Assembly (NCBI GenBank): GCA_024699855.1
Contig: JAMPIQ010000003.1
Span: 1,240,001 to 1,304,000 of the forward strand
Length of the DNA stretch: 64,000 nucleotides
Direction of reading: 5' to 3'
DNA from: Aphelenchoides besseyi
Lineage: Eukaryota; Nematoda; Chromadorea; Rhabditida; Aphelenchoididae
How positions within the stretch are numbered: position 1 is the first letter of the stretch; the number at the start of each line of letters is the position of its first letter. The translations under genes were made by a program, and so were the position numbers. Under the pieces are notes generated by a model, which was not told where the DNA came from, did no database searches, and was given only the letters and a program-made list of their open reading frames with translations. Shown in pieces: positions 32,548 to 44,683 of the stretch.

Positions 32548-33394
32548 TGCAGTTGAATGTGGAACATTTGGATGTGAAAATATTGGAAGTTGTTCATATG
32601 TTAATCGAAATGGACGTGTTGTTTACTGCTTTAAAGTTGACCAAATCGTAGTTATTGACACACTCATTTCCAAGTCAATGTAGGTTCTTTAATAAATTTG
32701 TTAATATCTTTTTTAGCATACTCAATGGTAACTTAATGTTCAATTCATCCCTCTCTTACGCTTTCGATTTCACCCCAACCACGCTTCTGTTTAGCACAAA
32801 TTGTAATAATCCTTTTTATTACATTTTAACACTTGACTACGAAAGGAACGAATTCAGCAGTCGTAAATTTGGACTAAAAAGCGCAATTGGACGAGAGTAC
32901 ATATCTTACCATACTTTTGAATCGCATCTTGCTGGCAAGTGTTTTGTTGTAATACAATGGTTGACTGATGAATACTGTTACTGCAAAGTATTTCTGTTGG
33001 AAATGAGCGGTGCGAATCAGTTGTTGGGCGTTGAGTATTTCGATGAACTCTCTGACTTTGAACACTACAATAAACTCAACAAATGCTTCTACATTTACAA
33101 TCGATATCGTAAGGACATTCAGAAGTTTCAAGTCAACAATAGTCAGTCCAAATCTTTGCTGAAAATTTCAACGCCAAAACACAAAAACGCTGAAGAATTC
33201 GTAAGTTTGTTTAATTGAGCATATAAGAATAGTGTTTTTAGTTTGATCGGAATAGGACTCGTTCAACAAGGGTATTCAACAACGCTTATGGTTACAAGAT
33301 TGTTCAAGAAACTGAAGAATTCTCTAATATTCGTATTGGGTTTGCCAAGCTCTTGTTCAACAAACATGGACGAAGATACGCTTTGTCGTTTTAG
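32522..33394 (+). CDS. Uncharacterised intracellular protein
   Basis: Exons 32522-32679, 32717-33200 and 33242-33394 join in frame to 264 residues. There is no signal peptide or membrane helix. The N-terminal third holds Cys-containing motifs (VECGTFGCENIGSCSYVNRN), followed by a region with alternating hydrophobic residues, probably beta-rich (TPTTLLFSTNCNNPFYYILT, KCFVVIQWLTDEYCYCKVFL). The overall look is of a beta-propeller-like or F-box-associated segment, but I recognise no family. The stop lies two bases before the ATG of the next small gene, so the two may be co-transcribed. Confidence 0.6.
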
Positions 33395-33395
33395 C

Positions 33396-33725
33396 ATGGA
33401 ATTTCAACTTAACTGCTGCAATTATTTACCCGTTCGCTTTATTAATGATGTGCTCGTTTTTCATTCCAGGTTGCGTGCTAAAGAAGAGATAAAAATCAAA
33501 ACATTTCGGTTGCTTTTGGGGTAGTTGGAGTGAGAAACGCCAAGTAATTTGAGTTTCAGAAAACCGCCGCAGGTGTTGGAATTGGCTTGGTATGCACGAC
33601 TACTCGACTTCGATTGGACCACACACGTTTTGAGATCGGACGTTGAAATCAGGTTTGTTTGTTGTTATTTTGTGTTGAAAAGTAAAATGTATGGGCATTT
33701 GTTTTCTTACGGACTAGTTGATTAG
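33396..33725 (+). CDS. Small uncharacterised protein, parent of inverted copy
   Basis: Exons 33396-33520, 33560-33652 and 33683-33725 join in frame to 86 residues. The central part reads IKIKTFRLLLGKPPQVLELA, then WYARLLDFDWTTHVLRSDVE. The ATG follows TTTTAG by one base, as expected of a downstream operon gene receiving a spliced leader. Part of exon 1, exons 2 and 3 and some 3' flank are duplicated in inverted orientation at 15149-15415, with splice sites conserved. Family unknown. An alternative reading is that this is the last part of the gene at 32522. Confidence 0.5.
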
Positions 33726-34630
33726 CTCTTTTAAGTTGCTCAAGATCAGAACTCACGTTAACCATTATTGAATTTGCTTTCGAATGAAAGTTTGACATCT
33801 CAGTGGATATTTGGATAAAAATAAGCAGAACAGACGATCAAAAAGACTGCAGTGTCGTCGAATTCAGGGATAATGAATTTGAGTGTCCATTCTTTGCTCG
33901 AATTGCTGGAACAATCATCTGATTCATGAATCATTGCTGAGCTTTTAGTGTCGTTTAATTGCTCTGGTTTCTTTGCAATTCAACAAATTGAAAGTCGGCT
34001 TGAGAGTGTCAATTAACGTCACTCTTCAATTCGCACAGTCGGCTGCCAAAAAAGTGCGACTTTCAGAATAAACTTTAGAGTCGAAGTAAAGGAGTAATTG
34101 AAGGCTAAATTTTCCTGGAAAAGTCGAGTTGTTAGTCGGATGGTCCATTTAGAAGCAATAACTGATGTGTTTGAGACAACAGGAATGCGCACAATTTAAA
34201 GTCACATCAACGAGAATGCGATCGAATTTTGTCATTTCGATTGTCGCGCATGAAAATCTTGCGTTCCGGGATGCGAGTCGTTTTTATCCTCGATTCGACA
34301 AGAAACAATTGGAAGTTAAATCTTAATACCACAACAAAGCACGATGAGTGTCCAAATTAAAGATTTCTCGAAAGCTGTTCAATGTGGTCGCAACAAGTGA
34401 TCATTGCAAATCATCCGCAAGAAATGTACCATTATTCTCTTTGCATGAAAACGAATAACTAGAAAAACAGAAACATTGTGATCGTACCAAGAAGCGAATT
34501 GAGATGCTAATTCTTGTTTTACGCTTTATTCTCAGTTATTGTTAACATCAATTATTCTGCACATAAACTTATTTTTTAGCTGCTCAACATGGTTCAATTA
34601 ACGACCGCGGTAAATTGGCCTGTCTGGATG
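33726..34630. other. No gene seen
   Basis: AT-rich intergenic sequence. Apart from the end of the duplicated segment at 33759, I see no open frame with coding character and no structured RNA signature. Confidence 0.4.
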
Positions 34631-34857
34631 TTAGTCACCAAGTCCTCGTCGATCACGACGAGATGGCTCATGTTCTTCGGCATATCGTTTTCCACGCTTT
34701 GCTTGTTGCTCTTTTATCATTCTGCTGATACCCTACAATCAAACAATTAGCTGAAAAGGACACTGATACATACACTCGGTTCGAAACGAGACTCAACGGT
34801 TCCAATCAAACTGAACAGAACGATCAAACAAATCCAATAGACAGCAAACGATTTCAT
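34631..34857 (-). CDS. Short secreted protein, possible peptide precursor
   Basis: Exons 34857-34774 and 34732-34631 encode 61 residues. Residues 1-22 form a signal peptide (KSFAVYWICLIVLFSLIGTV). The mature part is short and dibasic-rich: ...AKRGKRYAEEHEPSRRDRRG, ending LGD. Cleavage at KR and RR would release an acidic YAEEHEPS peptide, so a neuropeptide-like or antimicrobial precursor is possible. There is no amidation glycine after that peptide. The intron (41 nt) has standard ends. Family not recognised. Confidence 0.6.
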
Positions 34858-35338
34858 CTTTTGGAACACAGCCTGATCAGTAACGAGTATTTTGACTTCC
34901 TTCTGTCGTCTTCTTTTATTCGGTTTAAATCGCATTTATATTCGTGAATATTATCATAAAGGTCAGACTTTTGCAGACCAATAGATGAGACTAAAGGACA
35001 GATCTTTGAATTTTCACGATTTGCAATTGATTTTAAGGGAACTAATCTGTTTCTCAGCAAATTTAACGATCTGATGGCGATGGAAATTGACTTCTCTGCA
35101 CATCAATTAATCGAATGGAAATTCGAGTGTTTTTATGACCTTTACACTCCATCTACTAACGTTGTTTTTTGCGATGCTAAAATACTGACATCTTTGATGC
35201 ACGTCAGACTCGAGATGACGAACAGTTAAGACCACAGGTTAAAAGCCGGAGACGAACATCGAACGCTGTGCAATTAAAAGGACACTTGAAGGTCTTGAAG
35301 ATCATTTTGTTCGATAATGGCAATTTCAGGATTTAAGA

Positions 35339-35629
35339 ACAATTTGTGAGGTGAGCAGAGTTTTAGTTTTGTATTTCTACCCAGAGGTTTTACAATTCAA
35401 GAGCGATTGTTGCGATCAAACAACAAAGTCGTGTTGTGCTTCTTCAGAGAGCGGAGAATTCGAAGTTGTTGCGTTACGCGCCAAACTTCTTTCCGTTCAC
35501 TGCGAAATAAACAGAGGAAATCGAGTCGATCAAAATTCTTGGAAGCCTCGAAGTCTTTTGCGGTATCAAAAGTTTCTTGAAGAGGTATTCCGACGTCAAG
35601 CTTTTGATTTTCATGCACACAAAAATCAG
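35339..35629 (+). other. Probable exons of an unresolved gene
   Basis: A plus-strand segment flanked by a TTTTAG acceptor at 35361-35366 is open in two frames with protein-like composition (RYQKFLEEVFRRQAFDFHAH in one; AIVAIKQQSRVVLLQRAENS in the other). A short upstream exon (DLRTICE, ending with GTGAGC) may precede it. I cannot settle the frame or the 3' continuation. A simple join to the open frame at 35964-36269 is in phase, but that frame runs antisense to a chemoreceptor exon. Confidence 0.3.
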
Positions 35630-36155
35630 GTTTCTAACGAATGATGTAAAACAAGAAGGAAAACGACGACATGGGCATCTATAGTGTTTCTTTGACTCCA
35701 ATGAAACTGATAGTGGAAACGGTCGATAAGAAAGCAGATGGGTCTCATGATCTTATCAATTCAATGTTTTTTAAACCTAATGTTATTGCTTCTCTTGGTA
35801 CTACTGTTGTCGTTGAAGTTGTGGTTTGCCGACTGAATTTTTTGTTTTGGACATATGCTGTTGTATCTGTTACATATTCTATCTGGGACCTGCGCTTGGT
35901 GAATCTAAACACACTGTCCATCTCTAATGTTGATCACAATACTCATTCTACTTTTGTTTATAGACTTTGACATTCTCTAAAATAAAGTTTAAGATCGAAG
36001 AGATCAGTGAGTTAGAAGCGACTTTGAGTCATTTGAGTGGATTGATTAGTTGTCGGTTTGCGGTTGTCGCTCGATTCCACAATTTTGATGGGAAGAACGA
36101 AGAAGAGACGATGTCGAGCTCCGAACGTGTAAGTCTCCAGAAAACATTTTTTGAA

Positions 36156-37258
36156 CTAAACGAGATGTTCGTTTCCCATTGGAGTTTGTTGACTCACCTC
36201 TTTGTTCATGGTCAGAAATATGAACGAATTGCTTCCGCAATGAAACGACAACGCGAACGTAACCAATGAGTACAACTGTGGAATCGTAGGAGGAATAAGA
36301 AGTGGAAAAATGCGGAACGAGATCCAAGTAACTAAATTGACGCAATTAAAACGAAAATGTCAACAGCTGATAAATTGGTAGCTTCGAAAAGTCTGATCTC
36401 GGTTACCGTAAATTCACTTACAAGCCAAAACAGTTGCAATCACTCCAAACTGCAATGCCATTTTTCCTTCTCGGTATTTTCGTTTCAGCTTCTCGTCTAC
36501 TCTCAACGGGACCACAGCATTGGTTCGTTTCAAAAACAAGAATATCCACGCGTAGCATACAAACATTAAAAAGTGCAAGTTGAATTCAACGGCAAATCAA
36601 TGTAATGATCCGAGTAATTGAAACCGTCGCCCAAGTAAGCGTAGCCAAACGATCCGAAGTAGATATAAGCCCTGAAGTTTGGCAGGTTAATTTCTTTCAA
36701 TTGAACTCACATGCAACATGGCAGAAGAAACTGAGAGACTACAGCCATTGAAAAAACAAGGACGTAGATCGCAATGGTTGAAATGATATAAACTTGAATT
36801 GACCAGTTATTCACAACCCTCGGAAAAACGACGTTCAACAGTCTAAAACTGCAAAGTAGTTTCGGTTGCTCAAAACGGTCTACCGGTCAATAGCAATAAA
36901 CAATTGAATTGCTAGTCCTGAATACCAAAAGACTAAGAAGAAGTACGCGAACATCAAAACCACCGGATGGCGACGATCATCAGAAACAATGTAACTCTAG
37001 ATTGATGGTTTTTTAATCGAGAGCACTTGATTTTACCTGAGCAATTGAAATCGGTACGACATAAATGAAGACTAGAGCTTGTTGCAAGGTATCGCCGATT
37101 AGGTTTCCAAACGCGAGAATATAAATTCCATTACGCCATTTGGTCAAGAATCCGCAACGAATCAAAACGACCATAACGCTTATGTTCAACGAAAATACGA
37201 ACAAACTGCTCATCAGAAGCAGAGTTCCCGTCAGCACGTTAACCAACTGGACGGCCAT
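36156..37258 (-). pseudogene. Srx-like 7TM chemoreceptor with one frameshift
   Basis: Exons 37258-37037, 36996-36884, 36842-36711, 36671-36501, 36450-36423 and 36331-36156 follow a seven-helix chemoreceptor plan: TM1 LLLMSSLFVFSLNISVMVVL, TM2 with GNLIGDTLQQALVFIYVVP, TM3 ending AIQLFIAIDR, and a C-terminal CGSNSFIFLTMNKE. The pattern fits the nematode Srx family, G-protein-coupled receptors of sensory neurons. In exon 4 the frame shifts by one base at the A run 36594-36596 (T run on the coding strand), between NYSDHYI and AVEFNLHFLMF; left alone it stops eight codons later. It is either a young pseudogene or a homopolymer sequencing error. Confidence 0.75.
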
Positions 37259-38810
37259 TTCTTAGGACCTGAAGAAATAAGCTCGTTGAGTTTATGAACA
37301 CATGTTTTCAGATCGAAATATAAAAAACATTGTCACGATTTATGTTCTCATCCAATTGTTATCATTTCGTACACGGTCGTTCGTAGACATCGAACTAAAA
37401 TTGTGTTCATTTTCACTTTAATTGAACAGCTGAAAGTTGACATTTGTGTTTTCTTGTGACTGTCGAATTAAGTTCAATTTATGTTTTGTAACTTCTTCAA
37501 ACTAAAGATCGAAAACGCGAAAACGTCTGCGGTCACGTTTCTGGTCATTGCGTATCGAAGGTGATTCGTTAAATGAAGTAAAATGAACCATCAGAATACA
37601 AAAACGTCATCTTGGTTGTCATTAAAACGTGCTAAATGAGAGAAGATTTGGACCGAGTATAATTACGTCGACGTCATTGAGTTTAACAAAGGCAACTCGA
37701 TAAAACAGATATCTTACGATTGTCGTACGATTCGCACTGACATTCAATCTGTGAAATTGAAATGCCGGTTTACAGTCAATTCAAGGAGTTCGAAGTAACT
37801 TGGTGTTGGGCATCAATTATTCAGTGTTTCCAACAGTCGATGTAGATCGTTTTGAATCGGAAATCGAACAGGTGAAAACTCTTGAAGGCTCAAATTCCCT
37901 TTAAATATTCACGAGTTTTCCTCAATTAAAAATGTTAATTGGAAACCCCGTTCAACGGTCTTGCACTTTTTAATCTCAACCTGCAATCATCCAAATTGCA
38001 CTTTTACCAATCGGTCCATGTTCATGACAACAAACTCTTTTATTAACGCGTTCGATCTGTTTGCAATAGAAACCGAAATAAGACCGACAGTTGCAAGAGC
38101 ACGAGACCATCGTCTTATCAGTTTTACTTTAAAAAAATGTCGAGCAATCAACAGTAAGCAACAAACCATTCGCTTATCATTCAGTCTCAAAGTGCAATCG
38201 AACACAATCTGATTCGTTAATTGACAATAATAAGTGGAAACTTCGCAGCTTCTACAGCGACTACCATGTCATCGTGAGTATGTTGATAGTAAAAATGGGC
38301 ATCACAGCTCTGCAAACTGTTTAGCGCAGCAAGTCAACTAAACTACATACAATCGTCGGAGTTGCGGAAACATTCTACAGTAACTGAAACTACTTCCTTG
38401 TTTACAGTCGTTGTGTCATAAAAACTCGATTCAACTTCCCGATCGTACTAATTCACGTAGTTAGTTTAACGATGATTTCGGGCGTCGATTCCTGCCATGC
38501 ACGAGTTCCTTATTCGATGACAGTTTTACTGTTCTCAGAATGAATATTTTATTCGTGGGGGGTTAAGTTCAGCAGATCACTACCCAACACCGAATCGATC
38601 TTCTAGCTGATGTTATTCCGGGAATAGAGCGAACATTAAAACGCAACAGGCGGATGCGTTGATAAATGAAGTCATAAAATTTGCCGACTGTTTGTTTTAT
38701 CACTTGATCATAAATTAGCGGCCCGTTCTTTCGATTGCATTTAAGTGACGAAAATATGGTTTGTTGATTAACGACAACTGAGTCATCTTCACGCATTTGT
38801 AGTTATCATA
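37259..38810. other. Intergenic, about 1.5 kb
   Basis: No supported gene. Short overlapping frames (37961-38212 plus, 37987-38205 minus, 38569-38796 minus) lack domains. Presumed promoters of the receptor to the left and of the P450 to the right. Confidence 0.4.
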
Positions 38811-40742
38811 ATGTTCATTTATGCGTTTTTGTTCCTTTTAATTGTGTTCTTTTACTATCATCTTCATCACAAACGTCGAGGACTACCACCAGGACCACGA
38901 CCTTTACCGTTCTTTGGTGAGATCGACGTGGACAAGCAAATCAGCTAACAGTAGGGATTTAGGAAATCTGCTCGAAGTCGCCAAAGATCCACCGGGTGAA
39001 GCCGTTTATGCGAGATGGGCGAAGGAATATGGTCCCGTTTACACGTATTGGCTTGGCGAGTTGCCGTTGGTTGCGGTCACAGACTACGAGATGATCATGG
39101 ACACATTTCACAAGGACGGAGAGGCCTTCGCTGGCAGGTGGAGTTTCGCCCAGTTTGATTACATGGTGCGCGGTTAGTTTGAAGAAACGAGAATACTGTG
39201 GACAGCTTAATTATTTAAGGGGGACCGTTTGGAGTTATTTTCACTGAAGGAGAATCCTGGAAAGAGCAACGTCGATTTGCGCTCCAATTTCTGAGAGATT
39301 TTGGTTTGGGCAAAAACCTGATGCAGGAACGGGTTCGTTGATAGAACTCAGTTTCTTGTGTAAAAATTGATTTTTAGATTATTGACGAGATTGCAATGTT
39401 GTTCATTCAAATCGAAACAGACTTCGCTATAGGCCAAAAAGAACACGATCTTTACAACCACGTGGATTTGGCCATTGGATCAATAATCAACGGCCTTTTG
39501 TTCTCCTACGGATTTCATGGTCGCAAGAAACAACAGTTCTACGATTTGAAGGCACGAGTTCAAAAACACATTGCGAGCAACGGACATCCACTCACGTTGA
39601 TGTCAATGAAATCGCCGAATTTCTACAAGAAACTTCCGTTCTTCAAAGAGCAAATTCAAATATCGGTGGATACCGGACGCTATCTTGTGAGCTTCTTCCG
39701 AGATCGTGTACGGGAAGCTCAAGAAGAATTCGACGAGGATCAGCCACCGCAGGATTATGTTCATGCATTTTTGAGCGAATGGAAACGAAGAGATCGAAGC
39801 GGAGAGAAACATTACTTCTCGTAAGAATGCAATCGATAGATTGTCGTCTAACTGTCGATTTCAGTGAAGAACAACTTCTATCAATGTGCTATGACTTGTG
39901 GGTTGCTGGACAAGTGAGTTGATATTTTTGCTCTTCGATTGATCAAAAACATTAGGAAACAACTTCAAACACTCTGGGCTGGTGCTGGAGCTACTTAATA
40001 CATCATGCCGATATCCAGGTTAAAGCACACGAGGAGTTGGACCGTATAATTGGATCAGATCGCATAATCACAATGAACGATCGTGCCAATTTACCGTATT
40101 GCAATGCACTTATTAATGTGAGTCGCAACGTGAAGTTTGTTCTCAATTGGAGGTTTAGGAAGTTCTACGCATCAGCAATCTTATTCCGCAGAATGGTTGG
40201 CACAAGACGACGAAAGACGTTGTGATCAATGGCTACAATATACCCAAAGGTCAGTGATCTAATGTGGTATTATAAGCAATAAAAACGTTTAGGAACAGCA
40301 ATCGTCCCACAGATTTCGGTTGTTCTTTCAAGCGACAAAGTTCGTTAATTCAGAAGTTAACGCGTTTCATCGTTTGTTTTAGATCTATCCAGATGCAAAG
40401 AAATTTGATCCTTCGAGATTCCTGGACGAGAACGGCAAACTAAAACGAGCCGATGAATTAATTGCTTTTTCAATTGGCAAAAGGTTTATTTAAATCTTAG
40501 ATTGCGCTAATTGAGATGCTTGCAGACAATGTTTGGGGATGTCAATGGCGTTGATGGAACTCTTTTTGTTCATAACCAACATCCTCAATCGTTATCGAGT
40601 AAGCGAATAACCTCATGATCGTTTCACGTCACTCGTTTAGTTGTTGCCCGGAAAACAGAAACCGAATTTAACGCGTCGCTTTGGTCTCACCGTAAATCCC
40701 GATCATTTCACTTGTCGAATGGAAAAAAGAACTCATTACTAA
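38811..40742 (+). CDS. Cytochrome P450, nematode CYP33-like
   Basis: Eleven exons (38811-38916, 38963-39172, 39220-39332, 39378-39820, 39865-39913, 39956-40117, 40159-40249, 40293-40339, 40383-40483, 40526-40598, 40641-40742) join in frame to 498 residues, a normal P450 length. Present: N-terminal membrane anchor with [12 protein letters not shown], the I-helix oxygen-binding motif [12 protein letters not shown], the K-helix ExxR (EVLRI), [15 protein letters not shown], and the heme loop FSIGKRQCLG with its Cys ligand. Anchored in the endoplasmic reticulum. Substrate unknown; related worm enzymes oxidise fatty acids and xenobiotics. Nothing essential is missing. Confidence 0.95.
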
Positions 40743-41537
40743 TCGTGTGTAATCGTCTGTTTATCAGATTCAAAACTCTAATTAAAACTGTAAATGCTCT
40801 TAAGTTGATCATGTAAACGAATTCATTTCACCCTTTATTTTGCATTATTCATAGCCTTAAAGTCAACAAAAGAGAACCATCGAGTTTTACAATTCCAAAT
40901 TCTTTTACAACCATTGATTTCAAGTTCGATTGATCAGTTCGATTGTTACACTGAAAAGATGTTCAATTCACAATGAAATTTAAAACCCCACAGATTATTG
41001 AGTGCTTCAAGCCTTTTTGCTTCACGACTATCGGCACTGTGTCTGCACAACTGTCAGAAGCTCACGACTGTTGGGGAGGTGCAAAGTCTAGATCCAGAAG
41101 TTTGTTGCCGAAATTCTGTTGTTCAAATTCACAGCTTCGCAAACAATCGCGACGCTTTGGAACGACGTAAATTTCGCACATCGACCGGTTGTTCAAACAA
41201 ATTCGGAGCTTCGAAGGACGATATTCACCACCGAAGTCCATGTGATCATTGGAACAATCGGATTCTCCATTGAATTTGATTGTGAGTTCAATGGTATCGG
41301 AAGTCAATTTAAGGTGTTTCGAAGGATAGTCGAGTTCTTGTTTTAAGCAAACAAACGATTGTAAAAAACAATTTGACTGAAGCTTAGAAATGAGCACAAA
41401 AGAGGCTCAAATTTGTGGCCTTTAAATTCGCTCGATTTCAATTTCGCACGTTTAGATTGCAACTCGACAGTTACGAACTTGTGTTCACAATCAAAAACCT
41501 TGTTTACGTTCCACCATTAATCTATTTGTTGTTGCTT
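40743..41537. other. Intergenic, possible decayed coding sequence
   Basis: Three overlapping plus-strand frames (40973-41170, 40998-41273, 41119-41346) and one minus frame (41062-41397) look mildly protein-like, for example VQIHSFANNRDALE in one frame and NDVNFAHRPVV in another. No join I tried gives a recognisable protein. It could be a remnant gene or chance. Confidence 0.3.
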
Positions 41538-42630
41538 ATGGACGTTAAAGGTAAGCTGTCAAGTCGATTCATCTCTTAATACATCTGCTCAGTAACCATG
41601 GACGCGTCGCGATTGCTCGATTTCGATTACTTAGGTTTGAATAAGTTCGAAATTTACCACAACAACAACAAGGGTCTTCATTCCAATTATAACTATAGGT
41701 AAATGTCTAGGTTAGCAAGCGTAATTGAATTGCCTTAGTTGGTCGCTGCCGTTCGAAAAACTACCGGATCATGTGGCTATAACTCATTTATTTCAACGTT
41801 ATTGGTATCTTACAATTCTTCTGTCGGTTATCTACTACACGAATATTCGAATCGTTCAAGCGTGGATGCGAAAACGGAAACCATTCGAATTGAGTCGAGA
41901 ACTTTTCTATTGGAACTTGGGTTTAGCCATCTTCTCTTTTGTCGCGTTGATACGAGTTTCCGAAGACTTCTTTTATACTTGGCGTTCATTTGGTTTCACA
42001 TATACGCTTTGTCGCACGTGTAATCCCGCAGGTGTTGCCGGTTTCTGGTCGCTTGCATTCGGATTGTCAAAGGTCGTTGAATTGGGAGACACACTTTTTA
42101 TCGTTCTTCGAAAACGTCCGCTTATTTTTCTTCATTACTATCATCATGCGGCAGTTATGATCTACGGGAGTCATACGGGTATGTTCATTTATTTCGAATG
42201 ATCATGATTCTACTTTAGCTGCCGAACATGCGGCTCCCGGACAAGCTTTTTGTATCATGAATCTCTTCGCTCATTCGGTCATGTATTCCTACTACGCGTA
42301 TACTTCGTTGGGCAAACGGACTGCTCGTTGGGTGTCAATGATCGTTACGACAATTCAAACGACTCAAATGCTCTGCGGTGTTGCCATCACGTTCTACGTT
42401 TTCTATCTCAAACTCATGTATCCACAAATACCGTGAGTTCATTGCATTCATTCTCGTGACTGTTGACGTTCAGATGTCAACAATCGTTCGCAAACATTTG
42501 GTTGGCATTCATCTTGTACATTACTTTTGCGATCTTGTTCGTCCAGTTCTTTGTCAACGCTTACATCACAAATACTCACCATCAACGGAAATTGAGAGAG
42601 ATGGCCGAAGCTGAGAAGAAGGTCGAGTGA
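41538..42630 (+). CDS. Very-long-chain fatty acid elongase (ELO)
   Basis: Exons 41538-41550, 41593-41698, 41739-42178, 42219-42432 and 42474-42630 give 309 residues; starting at the second Met (41598) gives 303. Marks of the ELO family: KVVELGDTLFIVLRKRP, the catalytic histidine box HYYHH within FLHYYHHAAVMIY, and NLFAHSVMYSYYAYTSLG. About seven membrane helices are expected, and the tail is Lys-rich (RKLREMAEAEKKVE), consistent with ER retention. The enzyme condenses malonyl-CoA with acyl-CoA in the ER. Chain specificity cannot be told. The next gene converges on it. Confidence 0.94.
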
Positions 42631-42738
42631 TTTCCGTCGGATTTGAACGTCTGCTGCATTTGCTTTCATCCTGTAAACTTGCACATAAACAACAATCAAA
42701 TTTACGAATAATTGTGCTGTGAAGAAGAGAGACAGAAA

Positions 42739-44059
42739 CTAGTGATTTGAAATGGGAATTTGGTTTGCCGATATTCTGCGAATACACGGAACAGGATTCT
42801 TTTTCAACTGCACTTGACTTATTTCGATGAAAGCGACACTCGTTTCAATGGCTGTCAATCGCCGATCTCCGATGAATTTGAACCACTGCTGGGCAGTTAT
42901 TCTGAAAGGTCGTACGAAGAAAATCGTGGAAACGGATAAAGGATGAATGACAAGTTAATCAGAATTGTGTCCATGAACCCCATCCACTGATAGTTGTCGC
43001 ATTTTGAAACCGAATAGGCCATATAAGCAGAGGGCAAAACGTTGTACAGAATCGGAGAAACGGCCTGAAATTCACGATACAGTTATTCGGAAGGTTTAGT
43101 CTTACATTGAACATCAATACGCAATCCATGTCTCTATTCAATCGTCGTGTTGTTGATGAAGTGATTGGTCCCAATCTCAACGTTATGCGGATTCCAATTG
43201 AGCAGTAGACGATAATCACGTAGTTGATGAGCATTGTTATTCCGAATATGATATCCGCATTGACACTTCTTTTGTCTCTCCAAAACAACGACTCGTGGAA
43301 ATGAGAAGAAAACTCACGTATGAAGTTTCCAGTATCTCGACTTTGTCGATCAAAATGCCGTAATGTCTCAGAATCAATTCTCGATTCTTGATTATTTTTT
43401 CTTCGGGAAGCTCTAGTAGATTCATGCTCTTCATTGAACAGCAGCCGTAGATCAATGACGAACAAATGGGTATCATCGTGTATAACAACAAGTAGCCTAA
43501 TTTGGGTTTTGTACGACTAAAAAATGAGTTCAAAACGATCAGCCGATTAACTTACTGATAAACTAAATGGAATCGATAAACAAACTGAAAAGTCGTAAAC
43601 GACCAGCAAACGACAATTGAAAGGGTTGTGACACCGATAGCTGTTGTGTTGAGTAATTGACTTGAAATGTGGAATCCGTGATTGGCAAAAGCAAAGATTC
43701 GATCGTGAGTTGAGTAAACGAACTGAAGTCAATTGATATTCGAAAAGTAAACAGAACTCACTGGAATAGTGAAGAAGGTGCATAGGCAATTCAAGGTCTC
43801 CAAAATCGAACCGAACAATAGAATGCCTCGTAGATTGCACAACAAATTCGGATTAGCGACGATCATTGTGATAAGAGTAAAATTGAAAATAAATCCCATT
43901 AGACACAGGCATACGGTCAGAATCCGATGTGAAACTGGAACTTCTTCTTCGATCACAAAATACGAACTTACCAATCAAGAAACTGTGATCAACAGGCAAC
44001 TCGGAAAACTCGATAATCTCGTAGCCATTCGAATCTACTGGAAAGCAACCGACTTCCAT
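42739..44059 (-). CDS. Str-like 7TM chemoreceptor, possible frame break near the end
   Basis: Exons 44059-43972, 43934-43762, 43722-43556, 43516-43318, 43291-43106 and 43064 onward join in frame. Helices include HRILTVCLCLMGFIFNFTLI, QLLNTTAIGVTTLSIVVCWS and ITMLINYVIIVYCSIGIRIT, then AVSPILYNVLPSAYMAYS. This is the Str/Srj type of nematode sensory receptor. In the last exon the expected TM7 (STIFFVRPFRIT and a 45-residue tail to TAG at 42739) lies one base out of frame after NLSFIL, at the A run 42938-42940. Otherwise the protein ends at TAA 42897-42899. A 50-nt intron at 42951-42902 would also restore frame but deletes most of TM7. Confidence 0.72.
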
Positions 44060-44683
44060 GTGTTGTCAAACGAAATTGTCTTAACATCAATGCCGCCCAC
44101 TGAACTCACTTGTCAATGTAATTCAATTCCCATAACTTTCTAATCGTATCAGATAAAACAATCAACCGAAAGATCGGATGGTTTGTTTAGATTTTCAGAT
44201 CGAGTTAACATAGAAAGTGGATTTAGAGTTATTATTGAATTAACGGAACAAGTGCTACAGCGGTGCTGGTAACGAAGTTAGATGCCGTTCAGCAATCTAA
44301 TTGTATGGTTGTTAATCTAAACGGTCGTATTAAACAACCGTTATAAATTCGTCAGATGCTGTTTTAAAGATGTTTAAGCACAGTGCTGAGAGCTACGAGT
44401 TGGTCATGAGCTCGTCGAAAATAGAAGATTTCAAAGGTCATATTCATGCAATGTCTCACTTTGTTCTTTGATCTTAAATGTCATTGTGTGGAAATAAACT
44501 TTTTGTTAAAACACCCATCGGAACGAGCAAATCACGAACGAAGGTTACTCACGATGCAAACAAAAACAAAAGTTTGATTCATTTGTTGAAAACTTTGATT
44601 GTTCATTCGTTGTCCGGACGTCGACTCGGACGGTTGTTCCTGATTTCTCTCTGCCTTTCACTGAACGCCCTTAACTGATCGAC
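44060..44683. other. Intergenic, no gene seen
   Basis: A 66-codon frame at 44478-44678 has no features. Presumed promoter of the receptor (left) and of the secreted protein (right). Confidence 0.4.

Noticed and set aside
36126..36269. Plus-strand coding exon (SSSERVSLQKTFFELNEMFV and following)
   Set aside because: It is exactly antisense to the last exon of the Srx-like receptor, whose CGSNSFIFLTMNKE ending is a better match to a known family.
36451..36500. A second frameshift in the Srx-like receptor
   Set aside because: A 50-nt GTAGAC...TTGCAG intron in phase 0 explains the break, so only the 36594-36596 lesion remains.
41119..41346. Galectin remnant (NDVNFAHRPVV resembles the FAHR-P end motif)
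   Set aside because: No upstream HxNPR-type sugar-binding motif in a compatible frame; similarity too small.
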